This document shows, piece after piece, positions 1 through 10,200 of a DNA stretch of 64,000 nucleotides. This DNA is from Anisodus tanguticus (taxonomy: Eukaryota; Streptophyta; Magnoliopsida; Solanales; Solanaceae). Location of the stretch: NCBI GenBank assembly GCA_034509755.1, contig CM067559.1:43811032-43875031 (forward strand). The letters are read 5' to 3'. Below the pieces are notes generated by a model, which was not told the origin of the DNA, ran no database searches, and saw only the letters and a list, made by a program, of their open reading frames with translations. The position numbers and the translations under genes were made by a program. Positions within the stretch are counted from its first letter, which is position 1. Every line of letters starts with the position of its first letter.

Positions 1-137
1 CTTAGAGTTCATTATATATGTCATACATGATCATGAGAAGCGAGTTTACCATTTTAATTTTGTACTTTGTACTCATGAAAGAATTTGAGCATCAAACTTG
101 AAGTCGTTCAAATCCTTTTTAAATCTCTTTAAAAGAC

Positions 138-263
138 CAACAACAACAACAATAACAATAACAACAAACTCAGTGTAATTTCACAAGTGTGATCTGGAGA
201 GAGAAGTGTGTACGCGGACCTTATCTTGAGAAGGTAGAGATGTTGTTTTCGATAGACGCTCGG
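138..263 (-). repeat. RTE-LINE/SINE-type 3' tail fragment
   Basis: Read on the minus strand this ends in a run of TTG triplets and carries the same roughly 110-base tail that closes the full LINE at 32226-36742 (the GTCTATCGGAAACA-like start and the CAGACCCCAC/GTGGGATTACACTGGG-like end). It is probably a 5'-truncated LINE copy or a SINE that shares its tail. It has no coding capacity. Confidence 0.65.
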
Positions 264-331
264 ATTTGAAGGACACAAATGATACAAATTCGCACAAGAA
301 AAAGAAATTGAACAAAGATAATGAGTGTTTT

Positions 332-537
332 TATTAGCGAATATTCTCCGAATATTCACAATATATTTTGTAATTATGATAGGTGTATATTTAAGGTAAC
401 TTAGGATTCTTATTGTATTAGGAATCAACCATTTAAGGTAAGTTAGGATTCGTAGTGTATTATGAATCAACCTCTGTACAACTATATATATTGTGAATAA
501 TGAAAGTAATCCCTAAGGAAAATTATTCTATCTTACA
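332..537 (+). repeat. 5' LTR of copia element
   Basis: It starts TATTA and ends TTACA, matching the copy at 4522-4727. The ends are therefore TA..CA and not the usual TG..CA; non-canonical TACA ends are a known minority type in copia elements. It contains an internal tandem repeat, with the AAGGTAA-TTAGGATTC motif appearing twice. Confidence 0.9.
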
Positions 538-585
538 TGGTATCACTATATATATTGTGAAAAACAGGGTCTCCTGGTATCAGAG
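538..585 (+). other. Primer binding site, duplicated/disturbed
   Basis: TGGTATCA directly follows the 5' LTR at 538-545 and TGGTATCAGAG is found again at 575-585; both match the 3' end complement of initiator tRNA-Met used by copia elements. The bases between include a copy of an LTR segment (ACTATATATATTGTGA also at 481-496), so the site looks rearranged by a small duplication. Confidence 0.65.
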
Positions 586-597
586 AATTTTAACAAC

Positions 598-1006
598 ATG
601 TCCGAATATTGCAAACAACTAAAAATCATAGCCGACCAACTTTCCAACATCGGGACATCTGTTTCTGAAACCAAGATGGTACTTCAATTAGTTGCTGGTT
701 TACCTAAAGGTGAATACGATACTATTGTAACAATTATTCAACAGGCCGACCCACTACCAAGTTTCACCAAGGCACGAGTCATAACTATTGTTGGAAGAAA
801 CCCGACGTGCTAAACAAGAGGAACATAATCAAAAGGCGTTAGCCGTTGACGGGATGGCACAACCGGCGGCCAATACCACCCCGCCACCACCGAAAGACCA
901 CCAGCTGCAGCAATCCCGCGGCGGAAGGCGTGGCAGCAGAGGTCGCGATAACAACAACAGAGGCAAGGCCGCGGCAAAGGCCACAAAAATCAGGAAACAG
1001 GCCTAA
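598..1006 (+). pseudogene. copia gag remnant (UBN2-type)
   Basis: The frame from 598 gives YCKQLKIIADQLSNIG and LQLVAGLPKGEYDTIV, the conserved second half of plant copia Gag (UBN2 domain). The frame then shifts (about 788) into an RG-rich basic tail (GGRRGSRGRDNNNRG). The usual hundred or so residues before this block are absent because the match starts only 13 bases after the second PBS, so the gag N-terminus is deleted. Non-functional. Confidence 0.75.
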
Positions 1007-1287
1007 CCCCTCCACCTTATTTCCAGTGGGCTGGACCGCAAGCCTGGCCTAATACCGAGAACTGGGCCTCGCTTGCCTACCCTTACCCGACTGCAGGGGC
1101 CCAGTTCCAGCAGCCTGCTTGGTCCAGTGGCCTATTGGGCTCAAATTTCACCAACAAAGCGAGCCCACCCACAAGAAGAAGCAAGCCCACATTGCCTCGG
1201 TCCAGCAACACCCGCAAGGCAGCAGCCTGGCCCCCACTGATTGGGTCAGGCCGTCAGCATCGTGAACCTTTAACAGCCCGACGAAAA

Positions 1288-2415
1288 TTGGTACATGGAC
1301 ACCGGAGCCACATCTCACCTCACCCGATCATCAGGTAACTTATCTCAATTACTTCGGTTAAAGCGTCCTCAATTTATTACTGTCGACAATGGTCATCGCA
1401 TTCCAATTGAAGGTTATGGTAACACACATACCAAACATCCCCACCCGCCTTTCTCTCTAAATCACGTCCTTTACACCCCTAACATCATTAAAGACCTAAT
1501 CTATGTTAGAAAATTCACTCGCAATAATTATGTGTCTGTCGAATTTGACCCTTTTGGTTTTTCTGTGAAGGATCTCAATACGGGAAAAATTCTTACACGC
1601 TGCAATAGTATGGGAGACCTCTACCCCTTCACTCAGTCTTCCGCTGTCAGAACTCATTCACTTGTCTCCCTAGTTGCTATCTCTCCATCAACTTGGCACA
1701 ACCGACTCGGACACCCAAGAGACCATGTTTTTAATATTCTTAGGACTAATAAGCGTATTCAATGTAATAATGAGAAATTGCCCACCATTGTTTTTCTTGC
1801 CCGCTTGGCAAACATACTCGTATTCCATTTATGTCATCAAACAGTGTTACTTTTTCTCCATTTGAAATTGTTCATGCTGATTTGTGGACATCTCCGGTTG
1901 TCAGTTCTTTGGGTCACAAATTTTATCTAGTATTATTAGATGATTTTTCACACTTTGTATGGATCTACCCACTAAATTTCAAATCTGAAGTGTTTGCCAA
2001 GTTTCTTGAATTTCAAAAATTCATCAAAATACAGTTTGAAAAATCTATAAAATCTTTTCAATGTGATAATGAACGTGAATTTAATAATTCGGCATTTCAC
2101 AATTTCTGCTCTAAAGGCATGGTTTTCCATTTTTTCTGTCCCTACACTTCCTTCCAAAACGGCAAAGCTGAAAGAATCATCCGTACCATCAATAACATGG
2201 TGTGTACCCTTCTCTTTCATGCCAGTCTTCCACCGTCATTCTGGGTCTATGCTGTCAAAATGGTAGAATACCTCCTTAATATTTTACCAACCAGCACTCT
2301 CCAAAGCAAGACCCCAACTGAAATCTTATACCGTAGGTTCCCCTCTTATGACCAAATACGCATTTTGATTGCCTGTGCTACCCCAACATGGCCTCCACTG
2401 CATCTCACAAACTAG
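1288..2415 (+). pseudogene. copia protease and integrase, broken
   Basis: The aspartic protease motif MDTGATSHLT begins at about 1295, and the GAG-pre-integrase motif HNRLGHPRDHVF lies near 1700. The integrase core follows in a second frame from about 1831 with VHADLWTSPV, LLDDFSHFVWIYPL and the FQNGKAERIIRTINNMV block near 2150. A frameshift separates the protease/pre-integrase part from the integrase core. The integrase core stops at 2415 and only a short frame follows it. These are domain remnants of the retrotransposon polyprotein. Confidence 0.85.
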
Positions 2416-2589
2416 CCCCACGCACCACACCATGTGTATTCGTCGGTTTCTCACCTAATCATCGGGGATAATTGTGTTATGACATAACCACTCGTAAGAT
2501 CATCATCTCACGTCACGTCACATTCGACGAGGCGAACTATCCATTTTCAAACCTTCAAAAATTCCGAACCACGGATTACACATTTCTCG

Positions 2590-4500
2590 ATGAGTCTCTT
2601 ATGTCTCATCTCCTCCAGCCGATGTGTCTCCGGCAAATTCCAGTACCGATGCAGACTGTTCCGACAGTGCACACTGCCCCATCCCCACCATTGCTGCCTT
2701 AGCCAACTGCTCTCGGTCGAACACACCACCAACACCACTGCTGCCTTCAGTTGTGTCTCTCCCCCCCAAAGAAGATCGCTGCGCCTCCCGATCCAAAGAC
2801 TCGTAAGTCATCGCATTCCGGTCCCGGCAAAGACTATAGCCTCCCAGTCCAGAAACCGACAGCCTACCAGTCCCGACCTCCCACTGCAGCCTACATATTG
2901 CATGGAGACTCGTGCACAACACGGGATCTTCAAACCCAAGGTTCACTTCAACCTCTCCGCACAAACCTTATCACTTATTCCAAAAAATCCAAAACTAGCA
3001 AAACTGGACCCCAATTGGAATGAGGCCATGTGCAAGGAATTTAACGCTTTAACCAAGCAGAACACTTGGAATTTGGTACCTAGACCAGACAGTGTGAATT
3101 TTATCCGGTGTATGTGGCTATTTCGTCACAAGTTCAGAGATAGTGGTGATCTGGAATGGTATAAGGCAAGACTGGTTGCCAATGACACTAATCAGCATGA
3201 GGGTATTGATTGTGGTGAGACATTCAGTCCGGTTGTTAAACCGGCTACTATTCGGACTGTTCTCAATATTGCTATGGGCATGCATTGGCCGATTCATCAG
3301 CTTGATGTCAAGAATGCTTTTCTTCATGGGGACTTGAAAGAAATTGTGTACATGCATCAGCCCCCTGGCTTTGTTCATCCGGCAGTGCCGCAGTTTGTAT
3401 GTCATCTCAGGAAGTCATTGTATGGCTTGAAACAGGCACCCCGCGCTGGGTATGATCGATTTGTCAGGTATCTTCTGCAGATCGGTTTTATATGTAGCAG
3501 GTGTGATAACTCCCTCTTCACTTTTCATCGAGGTAGCAGCACGGCTTATTTGCTATTATATGTGGATGACATTGTTTTTACTACCTCCTTTGACGGTTTG
3601 AAAAATGAAATCATTGCTCTACTCAAAACAGAATTTGCTATGACCGACTTGGGCAAGCTCAGTTATTTCTTGGGTATATCATTGACCAGATCTGCAACTA
3701 CTATGTTCTTGTGTCAGCGTAAGTATGCATAAGAGATAGTGTACAGGACTAAGATGACAAATTGTAAAATTATGCCAACTCCGGTTGACTCAAAATCCAA
3801 GCTCAGTGCCAATGACGGTGAGCCAGTTTCTGATCCCACTTTATATCGGAGTCTTGCAGGTGCCCTTCAGGATCTTACCTTCACCAGGCCTGATATTGCA
3901 TATGTCGTTCAGCAGGTGTATCTGTTTATGCACGACCCTCGGGAGTCTCATTTTGCCGCCCTCAAACGTATTATCAGATACGTTAAGGGCACACTGGATT
4001 TTGGACTATATCTCTACCCCTCTGCCCCAAACAAGTTACTCTCCTACACGGATGCAGATTGGGCAGGATGCCCCGATACACGTCGCTCCACCTCAGGCTA
4101 CTATGTATTTCTTGGGGATAATCTTATTTCATGGTCCGTCAAGCGGAAGGCCACGCTATCCCGTTCGAGTGCTGAAGCAGAGTATCGCGGAGTTGCTAAT
4201 GTCGTTGCTGAGATCTGTTGGCACCGAAATCTTCTTTTGGAGCTCTAGTGTCCACTGCGAAAGGCGTATATAGTCTATTGTGACAACATCTCTGCTATCT
4301 ATATGTCTCACAATCCGATCCAACATCAGCGGACTAAGCATATTGAGATGGATATCCACTTTGTGCGAGAGAAGGTCGCCCTTGGTCAGGTCAAAATATT
4401 ACATGTGCCTTCCTCATATCAGGAAGCAGATATTTTCACAAAGGGACTACCGAGACAGCTCTTCACCGACTTCCGATCCAGCCTTAGCGTTCGGCCTCCT
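2590..4500 (+). pseudogene. copia reverse transcriptase and RNase H, broken
   Basis: The RT domain runs to 3732 and shows W..ALTKQNTWNLVPRP, QLDVKNAFLHGDL, YGLKQAPRA and the catalytic LLLYVDDIV. An in-frame stop at about 3730 separates it from the RNase H region (3739-4248) with TDADWAGCPDTRRSTSGYY and SRSSAEAEYRGVAN, which is broken again near 4248; the final part (to about 4500) continues in another frame through HIEMDIHFVREKV. The polypurine tract GAGGGGGAG precedes the 3' LTR at 4513-4521. Confidence 0.88.
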
Positions 4501-4521
4501 CCCGCTCCGTCTGAGGGGGAG

Positions 4522-4727
4522 TATTAATGAATATTCTCTGAATATTTACAGTATATTTTATAATTATGATAGATGTATATTTAAGATAACTTAGGATTCT
4601 TACTATATTAGGAATCAACCATTTAAGGTAAGTTAGGATTCGTAGTGTATTATGAATCAGCCTCTGTACAACTATATATATTGTGAATAATGAAAGGAAT
4701 CCCTAAGGAAAATTATTTTATCTTACA
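4522..4727 (+). repeat. 3' LTR of copia element
   Basis: It is the partner of 332-537 with 13 differences, mostly C to T and G to A, as expected for methylated silent elements. It is followed by the GTTTT target duplication. Confidence 0.9.
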
Positions 4728-5565
4728 GTTTTTGGTAAGGAGGAAAACATTGAAATGTTTTTCAATTTTCTCATGGTTGGTTGGCCAAAATTTTTGGAAA
4801 TATTTCCTCTAGGAAAACAAGTTCCTCAAAAATGAGAAAAATGACTTTCTTGATGAAGTAGGGAAAACAAGTTACATAAAAGCGACATTCCAAGTTCATT
4901 GTCTCCTCCCCCCCCACCCAACGCCCCCAACCCCTACTCCTTGACCATCTCACCCCTCGCCACCCCAACCTCTACTGTGCACCCCATCCCACCCCTATAG
5001 TGTTTTTGGATAATGATTCATGGAAGCAATTGCAAGTAGAAAATAAGTATATTTGGATAATATATTTATTCTTCCTTATCAAACACTAGAAAATAAGTAA
5101 GAAATTCACTTATTTTAAAAAAAAAAAACATTTTCTATAGTACCAAACACACCCTATGACACAAGGAAATAGTTCCCAACAAGTGTCAGTTTCCGAATTG
5201 AAAGCCAATACGATCTTAAATGCTAAATTTGCATTTTCCTCTTCCTTCGAAAATATAACAAAAAAATTATAATACTTGTTACATAACACGAAAAGTTGAA
5301 TAAAAATTATACTACATATATTATATAAGACTAAACGTTAATGTTAGACCATTTTAAATTATTTTTTTGCATAATAAAAGGTGGTCGTGCGGCTCGTGCC
5401 TCTTGCTTTTTTGGTCATATATACTATGAGATATAGAGATGCATGTATAAAAGAAGTAAATTGACGGGTATACCGTCGATCCAAGTTCTACAATTGTAAC
5501 TTAAGTTAATTATTTTTTTATTATATTATTAATTAACATTTATCAAGAGATTTATATATAATTAC

Positions 5566-6607
5566 TGTTGGAAATTTGTCTTTGGCGGGAGTTGCGACCG
5601 ACCAACTTTAACGGCTTAAACACTAGTGTTACGTATGTTGGAGAATCCGGTTCTTCACACATGCGTGATCTACTAAGTACGTAGATAAACGTAGGGCCAA
5701 GAATCGTCAAATTTCATTGAGAAATGAAAGAGATATTGGTCCACGAAGTGAGGTGTTTGAAGCATGGAAAGTGTGGTATTGTGTTCAATTCTCCCTCATC
5801 GGTGGAGGAAGAAAGAATTGTTGTGTATATAAGACTCAAAATTGGTTTGGGGTTTGGGACCCCAAGGGGTATCCCATGTGTTTAAAGGAGGGAGGACCTA
5901 GATGTGCTTCGGTTCGAGGAAAGCCCACACGCGCGCCGCCGCCCGTCCGGTCCGGTTCCGGGCTCTCGGTCTTCTGATATTATCTTTTTGGGCCAGAGAA
6001 CTTTGCCAGAAGTACAGTTTGGTCCCTGAAGTTTCGAATCAGAATTTGGACAGTTTGAGCAGAAACGCCACAGCACTCAATTCAACCAATACTCCTCCTA
6101 TAATGGTCAATCCGTTGGTGTTTTTCACCGTTTATTTTGGTGACATTACTACCTCCATAATGGTCATTACTTGGCCAGTAATGGCACTTATGGAGGCAGT
6201 TTTGCTGCTCCTCCCTCACCTATATAAACACCCCCTTACACCATTGTTGAGAACAACACACTACACGAAAATACACAAGCAGAAAACAGTTTCTTCCTAC
6301 AACTTCCAAGCATCATTTCATTACTCAATGTTCTTCACGGTAGCTCTTGAGTTTCCTTTGCTCAAGTGTTCCATTGCTATTTTATCTTGGGAGACAAATT
6401 GTCCAGGACGTATAAATGATACATACGGGACAATATTGTCTTAAAGACAGAGTGCCACACGCCCACACTCGACTCAGCAAAAACAGTTTCCAGTTTTTCT
6501 TGTTCAACAATTGTAATTTCAGTTTTGTTGTAGAATTATATTTTCAGTTCTTGTACGTTTGAGCAGTTATTTGTAATTCCCGTTTCCTGCACCTTTGAGA
6601 ACCAACA
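5566..6607 (+). mobile_element. Solo LTR, about 1.04 kb, upstream of invertase 1
   Basis: It starts TGTTGG and ends CCAACA, and is flanked by a perfect 5-bp duplication ATTAC (5561-5565 and 6608-6612), which marks a complete solo LTR left by recombination. It holds a GC-rich block (about 5925-5975) and its own TATA box, TATATAAA at 6221-6228, the likely LTR promoter. A diverged relative lies inverted at 7596-8756. The LTR ends about 590 bases before the invertase start codon, so it could influence expression (inference). Confidence 0.85.
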
Positions 6608-6612
6608 ATTAC

Positions 6613-7149
6613 ATGATAAGTAATATAATTATGTAAATACTTTTTCTAACGTTGGTGCATAGAAAAAAGTCATTCAGGGTTCATCGGTGGAAAATTGGAA
6701 CGATAATTATTTCCAATAAATACATAATATGTGTGTTTAATAAGTAATATAATTGTGTAAATATTTTGTTCATACTATTCCAGTAAATATATAATAATAT
6801 GTGCGTTCAACAAAATTGTTACTATAATTATTTAATCATCGTTAGTTAATACATATTTTCAGTTCTAGTTTATTACTAATCACGGTAAATTAACATAGCT
6901 TGGTACAAAAGTATTGTGTGTTTAATTACGCGCCAAATGCTCAAAATAAAAAGTGAAAAAAAGAAAGGGTGGCAAATGGTAAAAGAAGGCTCGTGTAAGA
7001 AAAAGGTGGCAAGTAAATCTTCCAATACAACTGCTCCAATATCGTTATAAATTTTTTATCCAAAAAACAAATCATTTCTATATTCATTTAATTAAAGAAA
7101 AAATCAAAATATCAACCGTTTTTATCCACTCATCATAGTTGGTTTTCTC
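6613..7149. other. Upstream region of invertase 1
   Basis: This is AT-rich sequence between the solo LTR and the TATA box. It contains two similar segments (TAAGTAATATAATT-GTAAATA near 6617 and 6740), which look like a short local duplication. No gene was seen. Confidence 0.5.
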
Positions 7150-7157
7150 TATAAATA
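7150..7157 (+). promoter_or_regulatory. TATA box of invertase 1
   Basis: TATAAATA lies 44 bases before the ATG at 7201, followed by a short A-rich leader. The paralogous gene has the same TATAAATACTC context at 13904, which supports the assignment. Confidence 0.7.
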
Positions 7158-7200
7158 CTCCAACAATCTTTCGTTTCTTTCTCCACATCACCAAAAAAAA

Positions 7201-10200
7201 ATGGAATTATTTAAGAAAATCTCTTCTCTTTGGGCTTTGTCAATTTCTTTAATTTGCTTCTTTATAGTTTTATCAAACATTAATGGAGTGTTAGCTTCTC
7301 ATAAAGTTTTTGCGGACTTGCAATCTTCAAGTGTTGTTAGTGTCAAAAATGTTTACAGAACTGGTTTTCATTTTCAACCTCCCAAGCATTGGATCAATGG
7401 TATGTTCATCTTCTTCTTTGGCTCACCATGTATAGCGTACGCAAAATTTAATATAAGCAGTGTCGGCTTATTATCATAATTCTAACTTAAACACGAATTT
7501 GAGTCTAGAATTACGAGTATTCTAAAGCTTTTATCATATGTCTCATATTGATGTTTACTCTACATTATTTTGCTATGTATCTAGCATGTTGTTTATGTTG
7601 GATATGTAAAGCAGGACGAAAAGTAAATAAATATTACAAGTATTCGAAAGGATAAACAAATAGGCAATTTAGAACTGCCGCAAGCTTGTTGAGTTTTGAA
7701 TCTTGATAAGCTGAAATCAAAAAACACTAAATCTTGATTGTTACAACTGTGGCTGAGTCGAGAGATAGCTCTATGTATTTAAGACGAGAGTTCCCTGTAT
7801 ATATGCTTTTACGTTAATGGGCAATAGTCTCCCAAGATAAAACAGCAACTAATCAACACTACAAAGCAAATAGGTTGATTTTGACGAAGAAAAAACAAAC
7901 ACGAAATGACTTGCTGAAGAATAGAAAAGGAAGGAAGAGTTTTCTGTTTTTGTCCATTGTTTCTGGTCACGTTTTGGACAGAATTTGTGTTGTGCTCTCT
8001 TATGTTTGTCTATGTGTTGTGTTGTATATATTCGTCTCTGCAATTGAGCGAAAAAGCTCCAATATATAGCATAAGGGGAGGGACTTCTCAACTGCCAAGT
8101 AATGGCAGTTTAAGGCCAAATAATGGGTTGTTTATGGCCATTAGGGAGGGGAGTTAATCAGCCAAGTAATGACTGATTTAATGTGCAACATAAAGGAGCT
8201 GTTAGGGAGGAGTTAAGGTGCAGATTAATGCTCCAAAATCAACTCCAACGGCAGAAATTTTCTACCTTCCGTCGTTCCCAATTTCACTCCAGGGACCAAA
8301 CTGCAAATATTAAGCAATCTGGGGGTCTATGAGAAGAAGCCCAAGGCCCGTGACCCGAGCCCGGACAGGACGGGCCGGCGGCGGCAGCGCGCGTGTGGAC
8401 TTAGCCTTGAACCCAAGCACATCTAGGTCATCCTTCCTTCAAACACATGAGTTACCCCTTGGGGTCCCAAACCCTTAGCCAATTTTAAGACTTATAAAGA
8501 GAACAATTCTTCCTTTTCCCACCGATGTGGTAGATTTGTCCCACACCATATTTCCATGCCTCAAACACCTTACTTCGTGGACCAATATCTCTTTCATTTC
8601 TCAATGAAATTTGACGATTATTGGCCCTACGGTCATCTACTCACTTAGTAGATTATGCACGTGTGAAGAGACAAAGCCTCCAACATACGAAACCCTAGTG
8701 TTTAAGTCATTAAATACGGGTGGACGCACCTCCCTACCAAAGGTAAATTTCCAACACTTTATTTCTAAAAAAATATTACTCGTATTTTTATAAGTAGTAA
8801 TTTTTTTTGGCAAAACGGTGTTGAATCATACCACCTGGCATGGCGTATTTTCGCCACTGTGTGCGCATATGCAGAGGCGGAGCTAATTAAGTGCGCAAAG
8901 GCATTTATCCAAATATTCCGTTTGGCAGAAAATTATACAATAAATATAAGGTTAAATTAATTTTAAATATATATTTTGAATTCTCTTAATTTTTTTGTGT
9001 TGATTTACTTTGTTATATTTTAAATCTTCTTAATAAAAAGTTTAGCTTGGCCACAAATATAAATGTACATATATAGTCATATGTGCACAGTGCACTGTTA
9101 TGATTTCATTCTTCTCTAGTTCATGCATTGATGGTGCAATTTTATTAATATTATTATATTATAGAGGAAATAAAGCTTCTGGAAAATCTTCTATTTTTAC
9201 TTTATATTTTGATCATAAGTATTATAGAGGAGATTATTGCTGTTTTTTTGCATATTGAAATATGATTTTCCTTTTGCTCTCTTAGTTGATTACTAATGTA
9301 GCTACGTATATGTAAGATTGATCATTCTTGATAGGTAACACCCTTGCGGGCGATCTCTAGCTCCGCTCCTGGAATAAAATTACTTTTTTCAGAGGAAACG
9401 GTCACTATACAGGGGCAAGACATGACCGCGACTTAAAAAAAAGTACTCTTAAAAGACTAAAGGAACGGAAGCGCTTTCTATTAAAAATAATTATATTCTC
9501 AAAACTCAACCAAAGATTTTGCTAGTTATTATGGCAAGACAAGGCTAATGTTTTGGATAAGAATGTGCAAAAGAGAAAGAAACGTGCAATATATGAAAAA
9601 GTTCTTTTTGACCTAAGATTTTGGTCATGGAATGAGGGTGAAAATCAATTTGTTGGAGACACCCTTTATATTTTCTTCTTCTTCCATATTTTACTTTTTC
9701 TCCTAACTTATTATTATGATATAAAGTGACATATATAGACAGCTTTACTTATCATGTGTACAATTAATTAATATGCAGTTCGCTTATATTAACTAGCCAA
9801 ACATATTGTCTCTTATTAAGTTGACTAATAAATATATTTACTTATGACATGTTTTTATTGTCACGCTCACGGATATCTCATAGCATGTTTAGTGTCATAA
9901 GTTTCCAATGTCTTCTCATTTTTTTAAACTTTGTGTTCATTTAAACTACACCACATAAATTGAAATGGAAGAATTCCGTCTTTCTTGAAAATTTAAACTT
10001 CTGATATTCAAAATTTAATAATCTAATTTGAATTCGCGTGGGACAAGCTCACCGAAATTTCTCACAAGTCTAAAGCATGTGGAGAAGATAATAGCTATTT
10101 TTTCATTTCCTACATTTATGTGTTTTCACCTTTCATTCATTACCTATTTTATTATTTTTCAATATCTATTAATTATGGATTGCATTCAATTGTCTTCACT

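Larger units (their letters stand above)
332..4727 (+). mobile_element. Ty1/copia LTR retrotransposon, decayed
   Basis: Two 206-bp direct repeats (332-537 and 4522-4727) flank a gag-protease-integrase-RT-RNase H region in copia order, and a perfect 5-bp target duplication GTTTT lies at 327-331 and 4728-4732. The short LTRs, total length of 4.4 kb and lack of a CCHC knuckle suggest the Retrofit/Ale lineage (inference). The LTRs differ at 13 of 206 positions, 12 of them transitions. The reading frame is broken several times, so the element is inactive by itself. Confidence 0.93.
323..5150. mobile_element. MITE split by a copia element
   Basis: The left end (323-331) and the sequence resuming at 4728 join into a terminal repeat resembling AGTGTTTTTGGTAAGG, which is inverted near 5125-5150 as CCAAACACACCCT. 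The inner part (4728-5150) is a pyrimidine-rich and AT-rich non-coding filler; a related segment is found at about 50880-51070. The copia element landed inside the left terminal repeat, so the MITE is older. Family not identified; the inverted ends are imperfect. Confidence 0.45.

Noticed and set aside
6181..6260. TATATAAA at 6221 as the native invertase 1 promoter
   Set aside because: It belongs to the solo LTR, and a closer TATA box shared with the paralog exists at 7150.
5717..6444. Open frames of 86 and 180 codons at 5.7-6.4 kb
   Set aside because: They lie inside the solo LTR bounded by ATTAC duplications and show no retroviral or host motif.
7400..7479. Reading through the end of invertase exon 1 as a short protein
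   Set aside because: The sequence continues into an intron; splicing to the 9-base mini-exon restores the catalytic motif exactly as in the paralog.
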